Assembly (NCBI GenBank): GCA_900541495.1
Contig: UQKC01000038.1
Coordinates: 1-24,301, forward strand
DNA length: 24,301 nt
Origin: an uncultured Ruminococcus sp.
Lineage (GTDB): Bacteria > Bacillota > Clostridia > Oscillospirales > Ruminococcaceae
Direction: 5' to 3'
The notes beneath the pieces are model-generated. The model was given only the letters and a program-made list of their open reading frames with translations, was not told the DNA's origin and made no database searches. The translations under genes and the position numbers were made by a program. Every line of letters begins with the position of its first letter. The stretch's first letter is position 1. This document shows, in pieces, positions 22,290-24,301 of the stretch.

Positions 22290-22395
22290 ACTAAATTCAA
22301 AGAATTAATAATTATAATTGCCTTACAAAAATTTTTTATGGGGAGGAGGGATAAGAGAAATTTTAACTGCGGAATTCGCCGTTGAGAATTTTGCT
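22290..22395 (+). repeat. Leader module, copy B
   Basis: Continues the homology past the stop of the Ig-like fragment: TTAATAATTATAATTGCCTT, CAAAAATTTTTTATGGGGAG, then GCGGAATTCGCCGTTGAGAA, matching 17768-17849. The promoter-like part of copies A and C is missing; after 22390 the sequence diverges. Confidence 0.75.
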
Positions 22396-22400
22396 TAATT

Positions 22401-22423
22401 ATTTCGCTGTTAAATAGCGAAAT
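22401..22423 (+). other. Hairpin upstream of the cysteine-peptidase gene
   Basis: ATTTCGCT (22401-22408) and AGCGAAAT (22416-22423) are perfect complements with a 7-nt loop, ending 36 nt before the start codon. It replaces the promoter part of the leader module. No T tract follows. Confidence 0.45.
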
Positions 22424-22459
22424 AAAATGAACATCACTGAAAACGAAAGGATTATAATT

Positions 22460-23260
22460 ATGGAAATCAATGAACTTAAAACCAACGTAAATAATTATTC
22501 TGCCTACCCTGTTATGCAGAATAAAACAAAAGAAATCAATACAAGTAATATTGACAACATCGAAGAACAAATAGTATCAAATAATACCGATACATTTACT
22601 TTTTCTAAAAGCTCTGATGAATTAACAGGAATTTATTCGATAAATTCGGTTGCTACTACATCAATCACTATAACAGAAGATAACGTCCATAAACTTCCAA
22701 CGTTGATAGCGGCTAAACGAGCAGGCATATCTGTTGACTCTAACGGAAGCCCAATAATTCATAATAATAATGAAAACAAAGCATTTTATTCTGAAATGGA
22801 TAAAATAGAAAATGTTACAAAAAACATCTATTGCAAACCCGGTTATAAATACAGCCAAACTACTAACGATTACGGTGTTACCAATCCAAAAGGTAATTGT
22901 GCAAGATTTGCCTTGGCAACAGCCAAGAGCATAAAATACGGTGGAACCTATACTCCGGATAAAATAAAAATGGGATCCAATGGTGTTAATTGGTCATCAA
23001 ATGGAGCTATAAGAAAATATTGTGATAAAGAAGAGGCTCTATTAGCTATCAATGCTCAATTATCATTAGGAAATCCTGCTCTGATATATGTAAAAAGTTC
23101 AGAAGGTCAACATTGGGCAACAGTTACCGGCAGAAATGCAAATGGATCATATACAATCATTGATCCCTGGGACGGTACAACACGTGATTTAACTGAAATG
23201 GAGCATTACACAAATGAAAATGATATAGCCGGTTATGCAATAATTAGCACTACATATTAA
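22460..23260 (+). CDS. Papain/C39-like cysteine peptidase domain protein without a signal peptide
   Basis: 266 aa from the ATG at 22460, 9 nt after CGAAAGG; the ATG at 22427 has no site. The C-terminal half (about 140-266) has the triad order of a papain-like fold: C147 in NPKGNCARFALA, H218 in EGQHWATVTG and D235 in YTIIDPWDG, close to the C39-like/C39_2 family. The N-terminal half (1-135) is polar and Asn/Thr/Ser-rich with KSSDELTGIYS at 50-60 and no hydrophobic signal. It is therefore cytoplasmic, released, or exported by a non-Sec path. The low GC content compared with the left half of the window suggests transfer. It might process peptides or act as an effector; the sequence does not decide. 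Confidence 0.72.
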   Translation: MEINELKTNVNNYSAYPVMQNKTKEINTSNIDNIEEQIVSNNTDTFTFSKSSDELTGIYSINSVATTSITITEDNVHKLPTLIAAKRAGISVDSNGSPIIHNNNENKAFYSEMDKIENVTKNIYCKPGYKYSQTTNDYGVTNPKGNCARFALATAKSIKYGGTYTPDKIKMGSNGVNWSSNGAIRKYCDKEEALLAINAQLSLGNPALIYVKSSEGQHWATVTGRNANGSYTIIDPWDGTTRDLTEMEHYTNENDIAGYAIISTTY

Positions 23261-23306
23261 TATAAATTTTTTTAATAAGGTCTTTATTTAATTGTCCCAG
23301 ACATTT

Positions 23307-23351
23307 AGAAACCGTTGATTAATACATTTTGTTCTTTAATCAGCGGTTTCT
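23307..23351. other. 16-bp inverted repeat after the peptidase gene, probable terminator-like hairpin
   Basis: AGAAACCGTTGATTAA (23307-23322) pairs with TTAATCAGCGGTTTCT (23336-23351), with one G-U pair and a 13-nt loop. Neither strand has a long T run after it, so efficiency as a terminator is unclear. Confidence 0.5.
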
Positions 23352-23387
23352 TAAACAAAAACCTATTATTTTTGAAAGGAAATAATT

Positions 23388-24125
23388 GTGACTAAAAAAA
23401 TAAAAACATATTTACTTCCCGTCTGCCTTACAACTTTACTTCTTTGCGGCTGTTCCCAAACGGAAAACGCCGAAACTGCTGTTACTGAAAAAACGGTTCA
23501 AGTCACGGCGGAAATTACCGATACTGCGGCTTTGCCCCTAAATTTAACAGAAGAACAGAAACAAATACAATCTCTGCTGACAGAAGCAAAACAATTCTTT
23601 TTCGATTATTACAAAGGCTATGAAATACAAACACACGCCGACCACGGCAAATTCATTACGCAGGAGGCAGCATTGAGTGACGGCGAAATATATGAAAATC
23701 GGTTATATGAGGTCGTGAGTGGTGAGGTAACGACTAAAGACGATCTGATAAATAAAATGAAACCGATCTTTACCGATGAATTTTCCGAAGAAATGCTGAA
23801 CGCTCTTGGCGGAACTCACGATTACTATTATTTCGACAATGACGGCAAAATCTATATTTCCGATACGGTAGGCGGCGAGGGCGGACTTTTGGGTTATGAT
23901 GAGGCGCATATTTCTTCTGTAGATGAAGTTGAAAATGATACTCTTATACTTAATATGACAGCGTTCGGCTCGGCGAAAAAATGGGGTTACGACAATGATG
24001 AAAACGAAGCCTTTACGGTCACTCTGAAACGTACAGACGGCGGCTTACGGGTCGATAAGTGCGACGATACCGCCCGTATGTTTATCACTTATCAATATAA
24101 ACCCGAATATGACAGCTTTTCATAA
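23388..24125 (+). CDS. Lipoprotein, possibly related to IseA-type endopeptidase inhibitors
   Basis: 245 aa with a GTG start at 23388, 7 nt after AAAGGAA. Signal peptide with the lipobox LLCGC (C22), then a Thr/Glu-rich linker (23-50). Residues about 55-245 form a single alpha/beta domain: a helix with EAKQFFFDYYKGYE, then YEVVSGEVTTKDDL, IFTDEFSEEMLNAL, DNDGKIYISD and a C-terminal beta section with GGLRVDKCDD. The order 'residual helix, V.G..ttkddL...iFT, dGK.Y' recalls Clostridia lipoproteins annotated as IseA-like inhibitors of DL-endopeptidases, but I cannot confirm this. It is last in the exported-protein array, with no partner gene in the window. Confidence 0.72.
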   Translation: MTKKIKTYLLPVCLTTLLLCGCSQTENAETAVTEKTVQVTAEITDTAALPLNLTEEQKQIQSLLTEAKQFFFDYYKGYEIQTHADHGKFITQEAALSDGEIYENRLYEVVSGEVTTKDDLINKMKPIFTDEFSEEMLNALGGTHDYYYFDNDGKIYISDTVGGEGGLLGYDEAHISSVDEVENDTLILNMTAFGSAKKWGYDNDENEAFTVTLKRTDGGLRVDKCDDTARMFITYQYKPEYDSFS

Positions 24126-24160
24126 TGCAAAATTACCGTTATATCATAATACGGTTTGCA
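24126..24160. other. Imperfect inverted repeat after the last lipoprotein gene
   Basis: TGCAAA (24126-24131) and ACCGT (24135-24139) face ACGGT (24151-24155) and TTTGCA (24155-24160). No clear T tract follows. It may end the message weakly. Confidence 0.35.
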
Positions 24161-24200
24161 AATAATGTTTTCATAAGCTGATAGGCTTGGAACTAAGAAC

Positions 24201-24301
24201 CTGTCTTCATAAGAAATGTGTGCGGATTTTCGAGCATAATTTTGTCGCAGACAAGGCAAAAATCCGCAGGCGTGCTGCCGCACGGCAAGGACTTTTAACG
24301 C
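24201..24301. repeat. Structured non-coding element at the right edge, probable interspersed repeat
   Basis: TGCGGATTTT (24221-24230) and AAAATCCGCA (24259-24268) are perfect 10-bp inverted arms around 28 nt. They are followed by GTGCTGCCGCAC, itself able to fold. No convincing reading frame crosses it. Its length, GC content and foldedness differ from the AT-rich surroundings; it may continue past the window. Confidence 0.4.

Overview
The window looks like a chromosomal segment from a Ruminococcus-like member of the Oscillospiraceae (Bacillota). This is inferred from the AAGGAGG-type ribosome binding sites, the NPxTG-type cell-wall anchoring tails, the DUF2975/HTH/DUF4173 set, the ECF sigma + DUF4367 pair and several short composite extragenic repeats. 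No rRNA, tRNA, CRISPR array or intact transposase was seen. Moderately GC-rich housekeeping-type genes fill the left two thirds. The right third (about 17.3-24.3 kb) is more AT-rich, carries small secreted proteins and contains many rearrangement scars.

Layout. (1) 1-1.47 kb, minus strand: the N-terminal 489 codons of a secreted, probably wall-anchored protein with a strong promoter. (2) 1.77-6.62 kb, minus strand: a tightly packed four-gene operon encoding a CPBP-like membrane protein that has lost most of its catalytic motif, a TadA deaminase fused to two GNAT domains, an MTA/SAH-deaminase-type amidohydrolase and a U32-like four-cysteine protein. (3) 6.83-11.22 kb, plus strand: a MarR regulator translationally coupled to a heterodimeric ABC exporter, closed by a strong terminator. 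(4) 11.2-15.07 kb, minus strand: a secreted leucine-rich-repeat protein with its own promoter, then a DUF2975 / small HTH / DUF4173 membrane-protein operon with a candidate operator. (5) 15.19-15.89 kb, plus strand: a YfbR-type 5'-nucleotidase with its own promoter and terminator. (6) 15.9-24.1 kb, plus strand: an ECF sigma factor and its membrane DUF4367 partner, followed by an array of exported proteins: an Ig-like protein, a Cys/His-rich mini-protein, a solute-binding lipoprotein, a small membrane protein, a VanZ-like protein, two further exported proteins, a papain/C39-like cysteine peptidase and a last lipoprotein.

The most interesting part is region 6. The exported-protein genes are separated by duplicated pieces: two orphan cell-wall sorting-signal tails, a 59-bp exact copy of the 3' end of the solute-binding-protein gene, a copy of the 3' end of the Ig-like gene, and three copies of a leader. 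In two of those copies the leader carries a promoter-like pair with identical geometry. I read this as a reshuffling cassette array of surface and secreted proteins next to, and possibly controlled by, the ECF sigma pair. That control is inference; the duplicated sequences themselves are directly visible.
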